Source: Flavobacterium panici (GTDB lineage: Bacteria; Bacteroidota; Bacteroidia; Flavobacteriales; Flavobacteriaceae). From it: a stretch of 64,000 bases of DNA. A model generated the notes under the pieces. That model saw nothing but the letters and a program-made list of their open reading frames with translations, ran no database searches and was not told where the DNA came from. The stretch covers positions 124,001 to 188,000 of the forward strand of contig NZ_CAIJDE010000043.1 in NCBI RefSeq assembly GCF_903819335.1, read 5' to 3'. Positions within the stretch are counted from its first letter, which is position 1. The number at the start of each line of letters is the position of its first letter. Below are positions 7,763-16,611 of the stretch, piece by piece. The translations under genes were made by a program, and so were the position numbers.

Positions 7763-8129
7763 TAAAGTTAGTTTAACAGCAAATTTGGGATTTGAGTTGC
7801 CAAAAATTTTATTCTTCCTTTTGATCTTTGACCTTGCAAAATTATGTACAAATTTTATATAATTCCCATGTTTCTAATGTTAAATATATTATAAATATCT
7901 GAAATAATGATACTTATCATAAAATATTTTAGAAAAATAATTCCTAAAAGTAATATTTTAGCAAGCTTATTTTTTTCCAAACCTCCCGTTTTTACTGGTT
8001 TTAACTGCTTTTTTATATTACTAAAAAATAAAAAACGGTTGTAAAGTTTTTCTTTACAACCGTTTTAATTTTTTTAAATTTTTATTGGAAAATTTATTTT
8101 AAAGAATCATTTTCCGTAATTCATTCCGC
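7763..8129. other. Intergenic stretch, 367 bp
   Basis: AT-rich non-coding DNA upstream of the L,D-transpeptidase-like gene. I see no open frame with protein-like character. The only clear element is the terminator hairpin at 8032-8066, which belongs to the SusC/SusD unit. Confidence 0.7.
8032..8066. terminator. Intrinsic terminator of the SusC/SusD unit
   Basis: A perfect 15-bp stem, AAAACGGTTGTAAAG (8032-8046) with CTTTACAACCGTTTT (8052-8066), encloses a T5 loop and has A/T runs on both sides. Confidence 0.92.
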
Positions 8130-9554
8130 TTATTTTACGTCAAACCAAAGTTTCGTAGTCAATAAGTCTTTTCCTTGTACAGCAATTGCAGCTTGATAAC
8201 TAGCACCATTTAGCGATTGCTCTGTTCCGGGATAGAAGAAACGAGAAGGGATTTTTCCGTCTAAAACCGTAGCAGGACCAGCAGTTAATACTGGAAAATC
8301 TAATCTTCTCCATTCTGTAAAAGCATCAAGACCTTGTCCGTAGAATGCAATCCATTTTTGTGTACCTATGGATTTAGCATAATTTGAAGCATCATATTTT
8401 ACAACTGCCTGATTAAGATAAGTAGAAATAGTCGCTGCATTTGTAATACCAAATTGGTTGAACGAAGCTGTAATAGCATCATTATAAAGTTGTTCTGCAT
8501 TTCCGGAAATATATCCGCGAGCTACAGCTTCGGCAAGATTGAATAATGTTTCAGAATAAGAAGCAATTACAGCCGGCGATGAAGATGTCAGGAAGTAAGT
8601 TCCCGGTTTTGATGTTTTAGCAAAACCCTGACTATTAGCATCACTATTTGATAATCCGTTAGCACCTCCAACATATTTACCTACAGTTGCATCTGATGGC
8701 AATTGAGCATAAACTGGCAAACGCGGATCTGCTAATTCATTTAATTTATCAACCAATGTTTTTGAAATACGGTAATCATCACGAGTTTCAAACCAAGCCG
8801 AAGCTGGATTTTGCTGAGGCGAACTTGTATAAGTAAACTTAAAAGTATCGCTGTTACTGCTTAAAACTCCTGCAGCATCGCTTGTGGCATCAATTGCAGC
8901 TTGTTTTGCCAAAGCGGGTTCTCTGTCTGAAATTCTCAATGCAATACGTAAACGAAGAGAATTTACCAATTTTTTCCATTTTGTAATGTCACCTTTGTAA
9001 ACCAAATCACCTGTTACAGTTCCGTTTGCTGTATTTAGTAGAGTCTGAGCTTGTTTCAAATCTTCAAGTAATCCTGTATAAACTTCTTTTTGAGTATTAT
9101 ATGCCGGAGTTACTTTTTGACCTGCTTCTTTATACGGAATACTTCCGTAAGCATCTGTCAACAATAAAAAAGTCCATGAACGTAACGTTAATGCAATTCC
9201 TTTATAATTTGAATTGGCCTGATCTGCCGGGAAATTCAAAATGGTGTTCAAATCTGTAATCAAAGTGGCGTAACCAGTATTCCACAAAGTAGTGAAAGAA
9301 GCATTAGACACATCAAATCTATCCGGTTCTGTATATTGGATTTTAGCCCAATGCTGCACAAATAATAAAGACGAGTCAAAATTATTTGTTGATCCCCAGT
9401 ATAAGTCAGCTCCTTGTTTTAATGTTCCCGTTAATAAGTAAGGTGCTAATGGAGTTTCTGTTGCATTTGGATTTTTGTTAATCTCATCCAAATCATCACT
9501 GCATGAGGTCAGTGTCAATGCAAATAGAGTTATATAAGCTATTCTTTTTAGCAT
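8130..9554 (-). CDS. SusD/RagB-family outer-membrane lipoprotein (SusD-like_2 type)
   Basis: A 474-residue lipoprotein with the signal peptide and lipobox L-T-S-C (Cys18), then S-D-D-L-D-E-I-N-K-N-P-N-A, the typical start of the SusD-like_2 group. This surface lipoprotein forms the lid of a SusC-type TonB-dependent channel and captures the substrate. Repeated T-P-R helix-like segments fit the family (for example the region around K-G-I-A-L-T-L-R-S-W-T-F-L-L-L-T-D-A-Y-G). It lies 12 bp after the SusC gene and shares its transcript. SusD-like_2 partners are frequent in systems without adjacent glycosidases, and no glycan-degrading genes lie beside this pair, so peptides or other small compounds are as likely as glycans. 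Confidence 0.94.
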   Translation of the reverse strand: MLKRIAYITLFALTLTSCSDDLDEINKNPNATETPLAPYLLTGTLKQGADLYWGSTNNFDSSLLFVQHWAKIQYTEPDRFDVSNASFTTLWNTGYATLITDLNTILNFPADQANSNYKGIALTLRSWTFLLLTDAYGSIPYKEAGQKVTPAYNTQKEVYTGLLEDLKQAQTLLNTANGTVTGDLVYKGDITKWKKLVNSLRLRIALRISDREPALAKQAAIDATSDAAGVLSSNSDTFKFTYTSSPQQNPASAWFETRDDYRISKTLVDKLNELADPRLPVYAQLPSDATVGKYVGGANGLSNSDANSQGFAKTSKPGTYFLTSSSPAVIASYSETLFNLAEAVARGYISGNAEQLYNDAITASFNQFGITNAATISTYLNQAVVKYDASNYAKSIGTQKWIAFYGQGLDAFTEWRRLDFPVLTAGPATVLDGKIPSRFFYPGTEQSLNGASYQAAIAVQGKDLLTTKLWFDVK

Positions 9555-9566
9555 GATTTCGTGTTT

Positions 9567-12500
9567 TTAAAATTTAAGATTTAAATTAAGGCTGAAATTT
9601 CTGGTTGTTGGCAGCGCTAAACTCTCCAATCCCTGAGCATTTCCTGTATTGAAAGCCGTTTCAGGATCAATATTTGGTGCATCTTTGTAAATAAAAAACA
9701 AGTTACGACCTGCAGCAGTAATGCTTGCTCCATCAAATCCAATTTTTCTAGCCAGTTTTTTATCTACATTGTAAGTCAGTTTTACTTCTCTTAATTTTAC
9801 AAAAGTTGAGCTGTAAATGTATGCTTCGCTGATATTGTATGATGCTTTGTAATATTCCTGTGCACTAAGTACCTGAGTATTTGGAGTTCCATCAGCATAT
9901 ACACCGTTAAAAATCATACCATCATCGTATACCGTAGCTCCACCTGGTGCACTTGCACCTGCTGGCAATAAGGTTTTTGTAGTACCTGCCAAATAGTAAT
10001 TTAAACCACCATTTTCAGCACCACGACCCGGAAGCGTTTGAGCTAATACCCCTGTATAGTTACCAGTTCTGTTAGTTCCTGAGAAAAGCTCTCCTCCTAC
10101 ACTTGCATCAACTAAGAACGATAATTCAAGGTTTTTATAAGTAATTGTATTGGTAATACCACCAATCCAGTCTGGAGTATAATGTCCTAAAACTTTCTTT
10201 TGCGGATCTGCTTTTGGTAATCCGTTTGCACCGACTACAATATTTCCGTTTGCGTCACGTAAATAAGCAGTTCCATAAAGTGCTCCGTAAGCTTGTCCAA
10301 CAGAAGCCAATACATCAACACCTCCAGAAGTACCAATTGTGTAGTTTTGAATTTGTCTGTCATAATCCAAAATCTTTACTTCACTTTTATTCTTAGAATA
10401 ATTTAAAGCTACATTCCATTTGAAATTTTCAGTTTGAATTGGATTTCCATCTAATTGAAGTTCAATACCACGGTTGTTTATTTTCCCTGCATTGATTAAT
10501 TGTGAATTATAACCGCTTGAAGCTGTTGTTTTGATTTCTAAAATCTGGTCAAAACTGTTTGTGTTATAATAAGCCGCATCAAAATGAAGTCTGTTTTTCC
10601 AGAAAGAAGCTTCTAAACCAATCTCTGTTGAACGAGTAGTTTCTGGTTTCAGGTTTTCATTCAATTTTTTCTGTGAAGAAGTTTGAATTGGATTTCCGTC
10701 AAATGCAGTTTGGAAATTGTAAACGGTAGACAATTGATACGGATCTGCATCGTTACCTACTTCAGACCAGCCTCCGCGTACTTTTAAGAAATCAAGTGTA
10801 TTGCTTTTCAAATTTAAAGCTTCAGATAAAATCAAACTTCCGTTAACAGAAGGATAAAAATAAGAACGGTTACTGCTTGGTAATGTAGATGACCAGTCAT
10901 TACGAGCTGTAAGGTTTAAATAAGCATAGTTTTTATAACCAAACTGAGCCGATGCATAAGCACTATATACTTTCAATCTTGAATAAGAGTTTGATGCAGT
11001 CAACGGATCTCTTGAGTTTGTTATAGTATATAAATCCGGTACAGCTAAACGCGGTGCTTTTTGATAATTATTTGCATCACTGTGTGTACGAACGTTGAAT
11101 CCTCCAAGAGCATCTACAGTAAAGTCATCACTTAGTTTTTTAGTATAAGTAAAAATACCTTCTGTATTTTGTTCGCTTACCGTGTAAGCATCTTCAGCAT
11201 ACGATCCAAAAGGAGTTCCGTTTGTACCATATTTAATCTTGTATTTTCTACGATCATTATAGTAATCAATTCCGGTACGGAATCTAAAATTAAGTCCTTC
11301 TGCAAGTTTTGCATCTAAATGGATATCTCCAATTATACGATTACGCTGCTGACTTGTAGTATTATAATAAGCATTCCAATATGGGTTGCTGTAGTAACTG
11401 TTATTCCAGTTTACGTTTCTGTTATTTTTAAGCTGATTGATATCAACCTGACGTCCGAACCAGATAAACTGAAGCATTACACCCGCAGCACGGTTTCCAG
11501 ATGGACCACCCGGTAAAGCCGGAGCATCTGTAACGATATAGTTACCCGTTACTCCTACTTTTATACCTTTAGAAATTTGGTAATTAGAATTAATACTAAC
11601 GTTTGTTTTATTTACTTCACTGTTAGGTACTGTTCCTAATTGTTTTTGGTTGTTTACTCCCAAACGGAAATCTGATTTTTCATCTGATTTTGCTACCGAA
11701 ACACTGTTATCATAAGTAACACCCGTATTAAAGAAATCTTTAACGTTATCCGGATGAGCCACAAAAGGCACCGCTTCTCCATTTGAATAAAATTGAGGAA
11801 TAAGACGTCCGTCTAGTCTTGGTCCCCAGCTTTCGTCAACACCATCATTAATTCCGCCTCCTTTACCATCTACAAAGCTGAATCTTCCGTTTGAACCTTG
11901 TCCAAATGAATTTTGAAAACGAGGCAAAGTAGTCACCTGAGAAATTGTGATACCAGTACTAAAGCTGATACCAAGTCCTTTTTGGTTTTTACCAGATTTT
12001 GTTGTGATAAGTACGACACCATGCGCCGCACGTGATCCGTAAAGTGCCGCAGCATTCGGGCCTTTTAATACAGTTAGTGATTCAATATCCTGCGGATTTA
12101 AATCGGCAATTGCATTTTTGAAATCACGGGTTGCTCCACCAACACTTCCTAACTGAGAGTTGTCTACCGGAACTCCATCAACCACAAATAATGGCTGGTT
12201 ATTTCCTGCAATAGAAGTTTCTCCACGAATAATAATACGTGAAGATCCCATATCTCCCTGTGAATTAGTGATACGCACACCTGCCAGTTTACCCGTAAGA
12301 TTATTTAAAAAGTTAGTTTCTTTAGTATCTACAATTTCCTTGTTTTTAAGGGATTGAGTAGTATATCCTAAAGATTTTTTTTCTTTAGAAATACCTAAAG
12401 CAGTAACTACAACTTCTGATAATTGATTTTGTTCCTGTTCAAGACCAATCACAACTGCGTTTTGAGTAACTACAGTTTCTGCTTTTTTATATCCAAGGAA

Positions 12501-12749
12501 ACTTACTACTAACGTATAAGGAAATTTTTGTCCGGTTTGGAAGAAAAACTTCCCATCAAAATCTGTCAAAACACCGTGTGTAGTACCTTTAATATTTACC
12601 GAAGCCCCAATAACAGGCTCCTTTGTAACAGCATCTATTACTGTTCCTTCAAGTTTTGACTGGATTAAAGGTTTCGTTTCCTGAGCCTTAATCCCTATGG
12701 AAATCAACAAAATACATATCCATGTATATCTATTTAATTTTTTTTTCAT
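9567..12749 (-). CDS. SusC/RagA-family TonB-linked outer-membrane channel
   Basis: A 1060-residue protein from the ATG at 12749. The frame is open further upstream, but that part is the basic, non-signal-like 5' leader; from this ATG a clean signal peptide follows (C-I-L-L-I-S-I-G-I-K-A-Q). Next come a carboxypeptidase-regulatory-like domain (about 35-115), a plug with R-I-I-I-R-G and the SusC signature A-A-L-Y-G-S-R-A-A-H-G-V-V-L-I-T-T-K-S-G, then a 22-strand barrel ending in aromatic-flanked L-N-L-K-F. It imports its ligand across the outer membrane using TonB energy, with the SusD protein encoded 12 bp downstream. The mRNA leader carries a mini-ORF and hairpins that may regulate it. Confidence 0.95.
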   Translation of the reverse strand: MKKKLNRYTWICILLISIGIKAQETKPLIQSKLEGTVIDAVTKEPVIGASVNIKGTTHGVLTDFDGKFFFQTGQKFPYTLVVSFLGYKKAETVVTQNAVVIGLEQEQNQLSEVVVTALGISKEKKSLGYTTQSLKNKEIVDTKETNFLNNLTGKLAGVRITNSQGDMGSSRIIIRGETSIAGNNQPLFVVDGVPVDNSQLGSVGGATRDFKNAIADLNPQDIESLTVLKGPNAAALYGSRAAHGVVLITTKSGKNQKGLGISFSTGITISQVTTLPRFQNSFGQGSNGRFSFVDGKGGGINDGVDESWGPRLDGRLIPQFYSNGEAVPFVAHPDNVKDFFNTGVTYDNSVSVAKSDEKSDFRLGVNNQKQLGTVPNSEVNKTNVSINSNYQISKGIKVGVTGNYIVTDAPALPGGPSGNRAAGVMLQFIWFGRQVDINQLKNNRNVNWNNSYYSNPYWNAYYNTTSQQRNRIIGDIHLDAKLAEGLNFRFRTGIDYYNDRRKYKIKYGTNGTPFGSYAEDAYTVSEQNTEGIFTYTKKLSDDFTVDALGGFNVRTHSDANNYQKAPRLAVPDLYTITNSRDPLTASNSYSRLKVYSAYASAQFGYKNYAYLNLTARNDWSSTLPSSNRSYFYPSVNGSLILSEALNLKSNTLDFLKVRGGWSEVGNDADPYQLSTVYNFQTAFDGNPIQTSSQKKLNENLKPETTRSTEIGLEASFWKNRLHFDAAYYNTNSFDQILEIKTTASSGYNSQLINAGKINNRGIELQLDGNPIQTENFKWNVALNYSKNKSEVKILDYDRQIQNYTIGTSGGVDVLASVGQAYGALYGTAYLRDANGNIVVGANGLPKADPQKKVLGHYTPDWIGGITNTITYKNLELSFLVDASVGGELFSGTNRTGNYTGVLAQTLPGRGAENGGLNYYLAGTTKTLLPAGASAPGGATVYDDGMIFNGVYADGTPNTQVLSAQEYYKASYNISEAYIYSSTFVKLREVKLTYNVDKKLARKIGFDGASITAAGRNLFFIYKDAPNIDPETAFNTGNAQGLESLALPTTRNFSLNLNLKF

Positions 12750-12772
12750 TACTTTGTTTTGGTTTAAAAAAT

Positions 12773-12813
12773 AAGGCGAGCCGAAAACAGATTTATTCCG
12801 CTTTCGCTTCCTT
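12773..12813 (-). terminator. Terminator-like hairpin in the susC leader (possible attenuator)
   Basis: Read on the minus strand, AAGGAAGCGAAAGC (12813-12800) can pair with GGCTCGCCTT (12782-12773) through AAGG/CCTT, CGA/TCG and GC/GC with small bulges. It is followed by ATTTTTT (12772-12766), 24 bp before the susC start. The stem is imperfect, so termination strength is uncertain. Confidence 0.35.
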
Positions 12814-12841
12814 ATAGAGATGTACAATTTCTTTAAGCTTC

Positions 12842-12867
12842 ACCATTTCTGCTGCAACAGAGATGGT
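12842..12867 (-). promoter_or_regulatory. Leader hairpin between the mini-ORF and susC
   Basis: On the minus-strand RNA, ACCATCTCTGTTG (12867-12855) pairs with CAGCAGAAATGGT (12854-12842): 13 positions with one mismatch and one G-U pair. It begins 6 bases after the stop of the mini-ORF, where a ribosome paused on that ORF would disturb it. Confidence 0.45.
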
Positions 12868-12873
12868 TTTTTT

Positions 12874-12900
12874 TTATCTGCAACGCATTCGTTTTTTCAT
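12874..12900 (-). CDS. Candidate leader peptide M-K-K-R-M-R-C-R upstream of susC
   Basis: ATG at 12900, preceded by an A-rich stretch typical of translated starts in Bacteroidota, opens a nine-codon frame: Met-Lys-Lys-Arg-Met-Arg-Cys-Arg-stop. Its small size, position 125 bp before susC, and the hairpins that follow are what a ribosome-sensing leader peptide looks like. A Cys codon set among Arg codons would make cysteine or arginine supply the likely signal, by analogy with short Cys-containing leader peptides known in other phyla. That the ORF exists is seen; that it is translated and regulatory is inference. Confidence 0.4.
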   Translation of the reverse strand: MKKRMRCR

Positions 12901-13488
12901 TTTTATTTTTTTTTGATTATTATTATTTTAATTGGCCTGTATCGTATTTTGGTTCAACCTTTTAGGTTTCATCTTATAGAAAATTTCTGCTAATTTGTGA
13001 TTAAAATATTTGTAACATCAGCAAATACAATAAACTCTACTAATTCGATAGAACAAAAGTAAATTAAAAATTTTAAATCAAAAATTTTAACTGTTCTTTT
13101 TGCAAAAAAAATGTTAATTATATTTTTACTATATTTTTAAACACCTAAAAACAAGACAGTTAATAGTTATCCGTATTTTTTTACCGTGTAAGATTTTTTC
13201 TAAATTAATTTAACCATTGTTTACATAATTACGTTTTTAAACCTGAAAAAGCTAAACCGTTTTACTAAACAATCAAATAGTAATAAAAATTCAATGCTTT
13301 TTTTTCAAATGCATATTTTAATGTACAATCAGGAAATCTATTTTCATAAGGCTTGTAAACTCAACAATTGCAGAAACAGGTCAAGCAGCAAGACTAGCTG
13401 ATATCTTTGTTTTATTTTTTTACTATTATGACGATGAGTTAACAGTTAAAAAAAATCACTATTTTTAATACACATTTACTCTCTTACT
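12901..13488. other. Divergent intergenic region between the SusC leader and the methyltransferase
   Basis: About 590 bp of AT-rich non-coding DNA. On the minus strand TTTTG (revcomp of 13054-13058 region) followed about 24 bases later by TGTATTTG (near 13022-13029) is a near-match to a Bacteroidota promoter for susC and would give a long leader. AACCT/AGGTT around TTT at 12956-12968 is a small palindrome. I see no convincing extra gene. Confidence 0.4.
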
Positions 13489-15096
13489 ATGATTGACAAA
13501 GCACAACTTCGTAGCTCCATTTTCAGACATCTCGACGGATTAGCGACTGCTCCGGTAGCAATAGCATTAAAAAATCATGCAGTTTTGGAATTTATCTTGA
13601 ACAAAAAACAAGTCCAATTATCAGAATTGGTAACTGTTTTTAAAGCAAATGAAGGATATTTGAATGTGGGTTTGAGAATTTTGGCTTCTCAGGGTTTTCT
13701 GGATTATGAAGTCGATAATAAAACGCAGGAAATTACAATCGCTGTAAATGAAAAAACCGAAACCGCTTTTTCGCTGTTTTATCTTTATGAAGATGTTGTC
13801 GATCTGCTTCAGTTTTCTATTCAGTTTCATCCTCGTCTTTTTGAGGATGTTCCGTTTGAAAAACTCAACCTTATTTTTGAAAAATATAAAAAGAATTACG
13901 GAATCGAACCTTCTGATAATCCTTTGAAAAATAGTATTCAGGAGCAAATTTTAAAACATGTTGAAGGCTATTTAATTGGTCCAACAATTGTGCGTTTGGC
14001 CATGAACGGAATGTTTCATAAATATTTTATGGAGACTTCTTTCAGACCCGAAGAGTTTCATAAATCTCCCGAAAATTTCAAAAAAATATTAGACTTTTTT
14101 GTACATCTTGGATGGTTTTTGGAAAAAAACGGCAATTACCAATTTACAGAAACAGGTTTGTTTTTTGCAAAAAGAGCCAGCGCTTACGGCGTTACGGTTT
14201 CTTATCTTCCGACATTTGCCAAAATTGAAGAATTAATTTTTGGCGACCCAGCCGTTTTAAGAATGATTGCCGATGGCGAAAACGAAATTCATGTGGATCG
14301 TGAAATGAATGTTTGGGGAAGCGGCGGCGCTCACGACACGTATTTTAAAGTAGTAGACGAAATTATTATCAAACTTTTTAATCTGCCAATTGAACAACAG
14401 CCAAAAGGAATTCTCGATATGGGCTGCGGAAATGGTGCTTTCCTCGAACATATTTTTGAAGTAATCGACAGACAGACTTTACGAGGCGAAATGCTCGATG
14501 AATATCCCCTATTTCTCGTTGGTGCCGATTATAATCAGGCAGCTTTGAAAGTTACAAGAGCTAATCTTATAAAAGCAGATATTTGGGCAAAAGTTATTTG
14601 GGGAGATATCGGACGTCCGGATGTTCTTTCGGATGATTTGAGAGAGAATTACAATATCGATTTGAAAGATTTACTTAACGTAAGGACTTTTTTAGATCAC
14701 AACCGAATTTGGAAAGATCCGCAGCATATTGACGAAAACAGAGTGAGTAAATCTACCGGAGCATTTGCTTACAGAGGAAAAAGAATCAGCAACAATTTGG
14801 TAGAAGATAATCTCTTGGAACATTTACAAAAATGGTCGCCTTATGTACGCAAATTTGGTTTGCTTTTGATTGAATTGCATACCATAAATACAAAACTTGC
14901 ATCCAAAAATTTAGGAAAAACTCCCGCAACAGCTTACGACGCTACTCATGGTTTTTCTGACCAATATATTATTGAAATTGATGTTTTTAATGATGTCGCT
15001 TCAGAAGCCAGATTATTTCCCGATAAAGCCATTTTTAAAAGATTTCCAGAAGCTGATATTGCTACGGTAAGTATTAATTTATTGAAGGGAAACTAA
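13489..15096 (+). CDS. Large class I SAM-dependent methyltransferase with two N-terminal winged-helix-like modules
   Basis: A 535-residue protein. Residues 1-95 and about 155-240 look like two versions of one winged-helix/dimerisation module (I-F-R-H-L-D-G-L-A-T-A-P against I-L-K-H-V-E-G-Y-L-I-G-P, each ending in a short helix-turn-strand). The catalytic domain follows: motif I L-D-M-G-C-G-N-G-A-F at 309-318, and a second acidic strand L-V-G-A-D-Y-N-Q-A-A-L. The C-terminal part has L-L-L-I-E-L-H-T and ends in a strand pair. The layout recalls the polyketide-synthase-embedded AprA/MT2-type methyltransferases, but no PKS genes lie nearby. It stands alone, divergent from susC, and precedes a PAP2 gene by 17 bp. 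That it is a methyltransferase is secure; the AprA link and the substrate are inference. Confidence 0.82.
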   Translation: MIDKAQLRSSIFRHLDGLATAPVAIALKNHAVLEFILNKKQVQLSELVTVFKANEGYLNVGLRILASQGFLDYEVDNKTQEITIAVNEKTETAFSLFYLYEDVVDLLQFSIQFHPRLFEDVPFEKLNLIFEKYKKNYGIEPSDNPLKNSIQEQILKHVEGYLIGPTIVRLAMNGMFHKYFMETSFRPEEFHKSPENFKKILDFFVHLGWFLEKNGNYQFTETGLFFAKRASAYGVTVSYLPTFAKIEELIFGDPAVLRMIADGENEIHVDREMNVWGSGGAHDTYFKVVDEIIIKLFNLPIEQQPKGILDMGCGNGAFLEHIFEVIDRQTLRGEMLDEYPLFLVGADYNQAALKVTRANLIKADIWAKVIWGDIGRPDVLSDDLRENYNIDLKDLLNVRTFLDHNRIWKDPQHIDENRVSKSTGAFAYRGKRISNNLVEDNLLEHLQKWSPYVRKFGLLLIELHTINTKLASKNLGKTPATAYDATHGFSDQYIIEIDVFNDVASEARLFPDKAIFKRFPEADIATVSINLLKGN

Positions 15097-15113
15097 CCAT
15101 AAAATAAATCATT

Positions 15114-15878
15114 TTGATAAGAAAAATTATTCTCTTAGTTATATTACCTTTTTTGACTTGTTCTGTCTTTGGGCAAAATACTGCGCCAAAAGATTCTATA
15201 ATAAGTGATACTGTAAAAAACATACGTTTCAATTACAAACAGCTTATTATTCCCGGAATTTTAATTGGATATGGATTTTGGGGAAATGAAAGCGGGCAGA
15301 TAAAAAGTTTCAATGATCAAATACGTGATGAATTTACAGAAGATATTGACCGTAAAGTTTCGATAGATGATTTTTCCAGATACGTTCCTGCTGTTTCAGT
15401 TTATGCGCTCAATGCGTTTGGGGTTGAAGGAAAAAATAATATGCGCGACCGTTCTGTCATTTTAATCACTTCAACCATTATAAATGTGGGAACTGTTTTT
15501 GCTTTAAAATCACTCAGTAATGTGGAGCGTCCGGATGGAACTTCAAACAATTCATTTCCTTCAGGTCATACCGCTATAGCTTTTGCAGGAGCAGAATTTT
15601 TATATCAGGAATATAAAGATAAATCAATATGGTACGGCGTTGCCGGTTATGCCATTGCAACAGGAACCGGAATATTTCGTATGTACAATAACAGACACTG
15701 GCTTACAGATGTTGCCGCAGGTGCAGGAATTGGAATTTTGAGTACTAAAATCGCCTATTGGGTAAATCCATACATTACAAGAAAATTATGGCATGGTGAA
15801 CACAAAAAATCGATGTCTTTTATAACTCCATCTTATGATGGCAGAAATTTGACAATCTGCTATTTCAAAACATTTTAG
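15114..15878 (+). CDS. PAP2-family lipid phosphatase (copy 1)
   Basis: A 254-residue exported or membrane-linked acid phosphatase with a signal peptide (I-I-L-L-V-I-L-P-F-L-T-C-S-V-F-G-Q). All three motifs are present: K132-x6-R139-P140, P-S-G-H at 149-152 and R189-x5-H195-x3-D199. The family removes phosphate from lipids such as phosphatidate, undecaprenyl diphosphate or phosphatidylglycerophosphate at the periplasmic face. No ATG is available: the start is the TTG at 15114 (or ATT three bases earlier), 17 bp after the methyltransferase stop. It is closely related to the protein at 23333-24091 across the whole length, so the two copies bracket the two-component/LtaS/DagK cluster. Confidence 0.92.
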   Translation: MIRKIILLVILPFLTCSVFGQNTAPKDSIISDTVKNIRFNYKQLIIPGILIGYGFWGNESGQIKSFNDQIRDEFTEDIDRKVSIDDFSRYVPAVSVYALNAFGVEGKNNMRDRSVILITSTIINVGTVFALKSLSNVERPDGTSNNSFPSGHTAIAFAGAEFLYQEYKDKSIWYGVAGYAIATGTGIFRMYNNRHWLTDVAAGAGIGILSTKIAYWVNPYITRKLWHGEHKKSMSFITPSYDGRNLTICYFKTF

Positions 15879-15933
15879 GTTTACAGAATACTAATATTCA
15901 GATTTTCTTCAAAATTCATTTGTAAATTGCGGC

Positions 15934-16611
15934 ATGAAAATTCTTATTATTGAAGATGAGCAAGAAATTGCACAAAGCATCAAAGAGTACTTTAAAACGA
16001 ATGGCGTTCAATGCGAAACAGCCGAAAATTACGATTTGGCTCTCAGCAAAATCGACAGCTATGATTACGATTGTATTCTGCTGGATTTAATGCTGCCTGA
16101 TGGTGACGGATTTGATATATTAAAAGAACTAAAAGCGAAGAATAAAACAGAAGGTGTTATTATCATTTCGGCAAAAGAAAACCTTGAAACACGTTTAGAA
16201 GGATTTAATCTTGGTGCAGATGATTATCTTACCAAACCTTTTCATCTTGCTGAACTTTTGGTGAGAATGCAGGCGCTTATTCGCCGCAAGAATTTTAAAG
16301 GAAGTAACAGCATCACATTTAATGAAATTGTCATCGAAATTTTCTCAAAGACAGTTTTTGTAAATGATATAAAACTGGATATTACCAAAAAAGAACTTGA
16401 TTTACTGCTCTTTTTAATTGGCAATGAAAATAAGGTATTATCTAAATCGTCGATTGCAGAACATCTTTCTGGTGATATGGCAGACATGCTTGACAATCAT
16501 GATTTTATATATGCACATATTAAAAACCTAAAAAAGAAACTCACACAAGCCGGAAGTGGCGATTATATCAAAACAGTATACGGTTTAGGTTATAAATGGG
16601 AAAATGAATAA
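15934..16611 (+). CDS. OmpR/PhoB-type response regulator
   Basis: A 225-residue protein with a receiver domain (acidic pair E7-D8, phosphoacceptor Asp51 in L-L-D-L-M-L-P-D-G-D-G, and the D-D-Y-L-T-K-P-F segment) and a C-terminal winged helix (K-K-E-L-D-L-L-L-F-L to Y-G-L-G-Y-K-W). It overlaps the histidine kinase gene by 8 bp, giving translational coupling and a clear cognate pair. Likely targets are the adjacent TonB receptor gene (inverted repeat at 17903-17933) and perhaps the PAP2/LtaS genes. Confidence 0.96.
   Translation: MKILIIEDEQEIAQSIKEYFKTNGVQCETAENYDLALSKIDSYDYDCILLDLMLPDGDGFDILKELKAKNKTEGVIIISAKENLETRLEGFNLGADDYLTKPFHLAELLVRMQALIRRKNFKGSNSITFNEIVIEIFSKTVFVNDIKLDITKKELDLLLFLIGNENKVLSKSSIAEHLSGDMADMLDNHDFIYAHIKNLKKKLTQAGSGDYIKTVYGLGYKWENE

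Noticed and set aside
12750..12827. Extension of the SusC protein upstream of the signal peptide
   Set aside because: The basic stretch is not a signal peptide and overlaps the leader hairpin; ATG at 12749 gives a proper signal sequence.
15113..15114. ATG start for PAP2 copy 1
   Set aside because: No in-frame ATG exists close enough to keep the signal peptide; TTG at 15114 (or ATT just before) is the best start.
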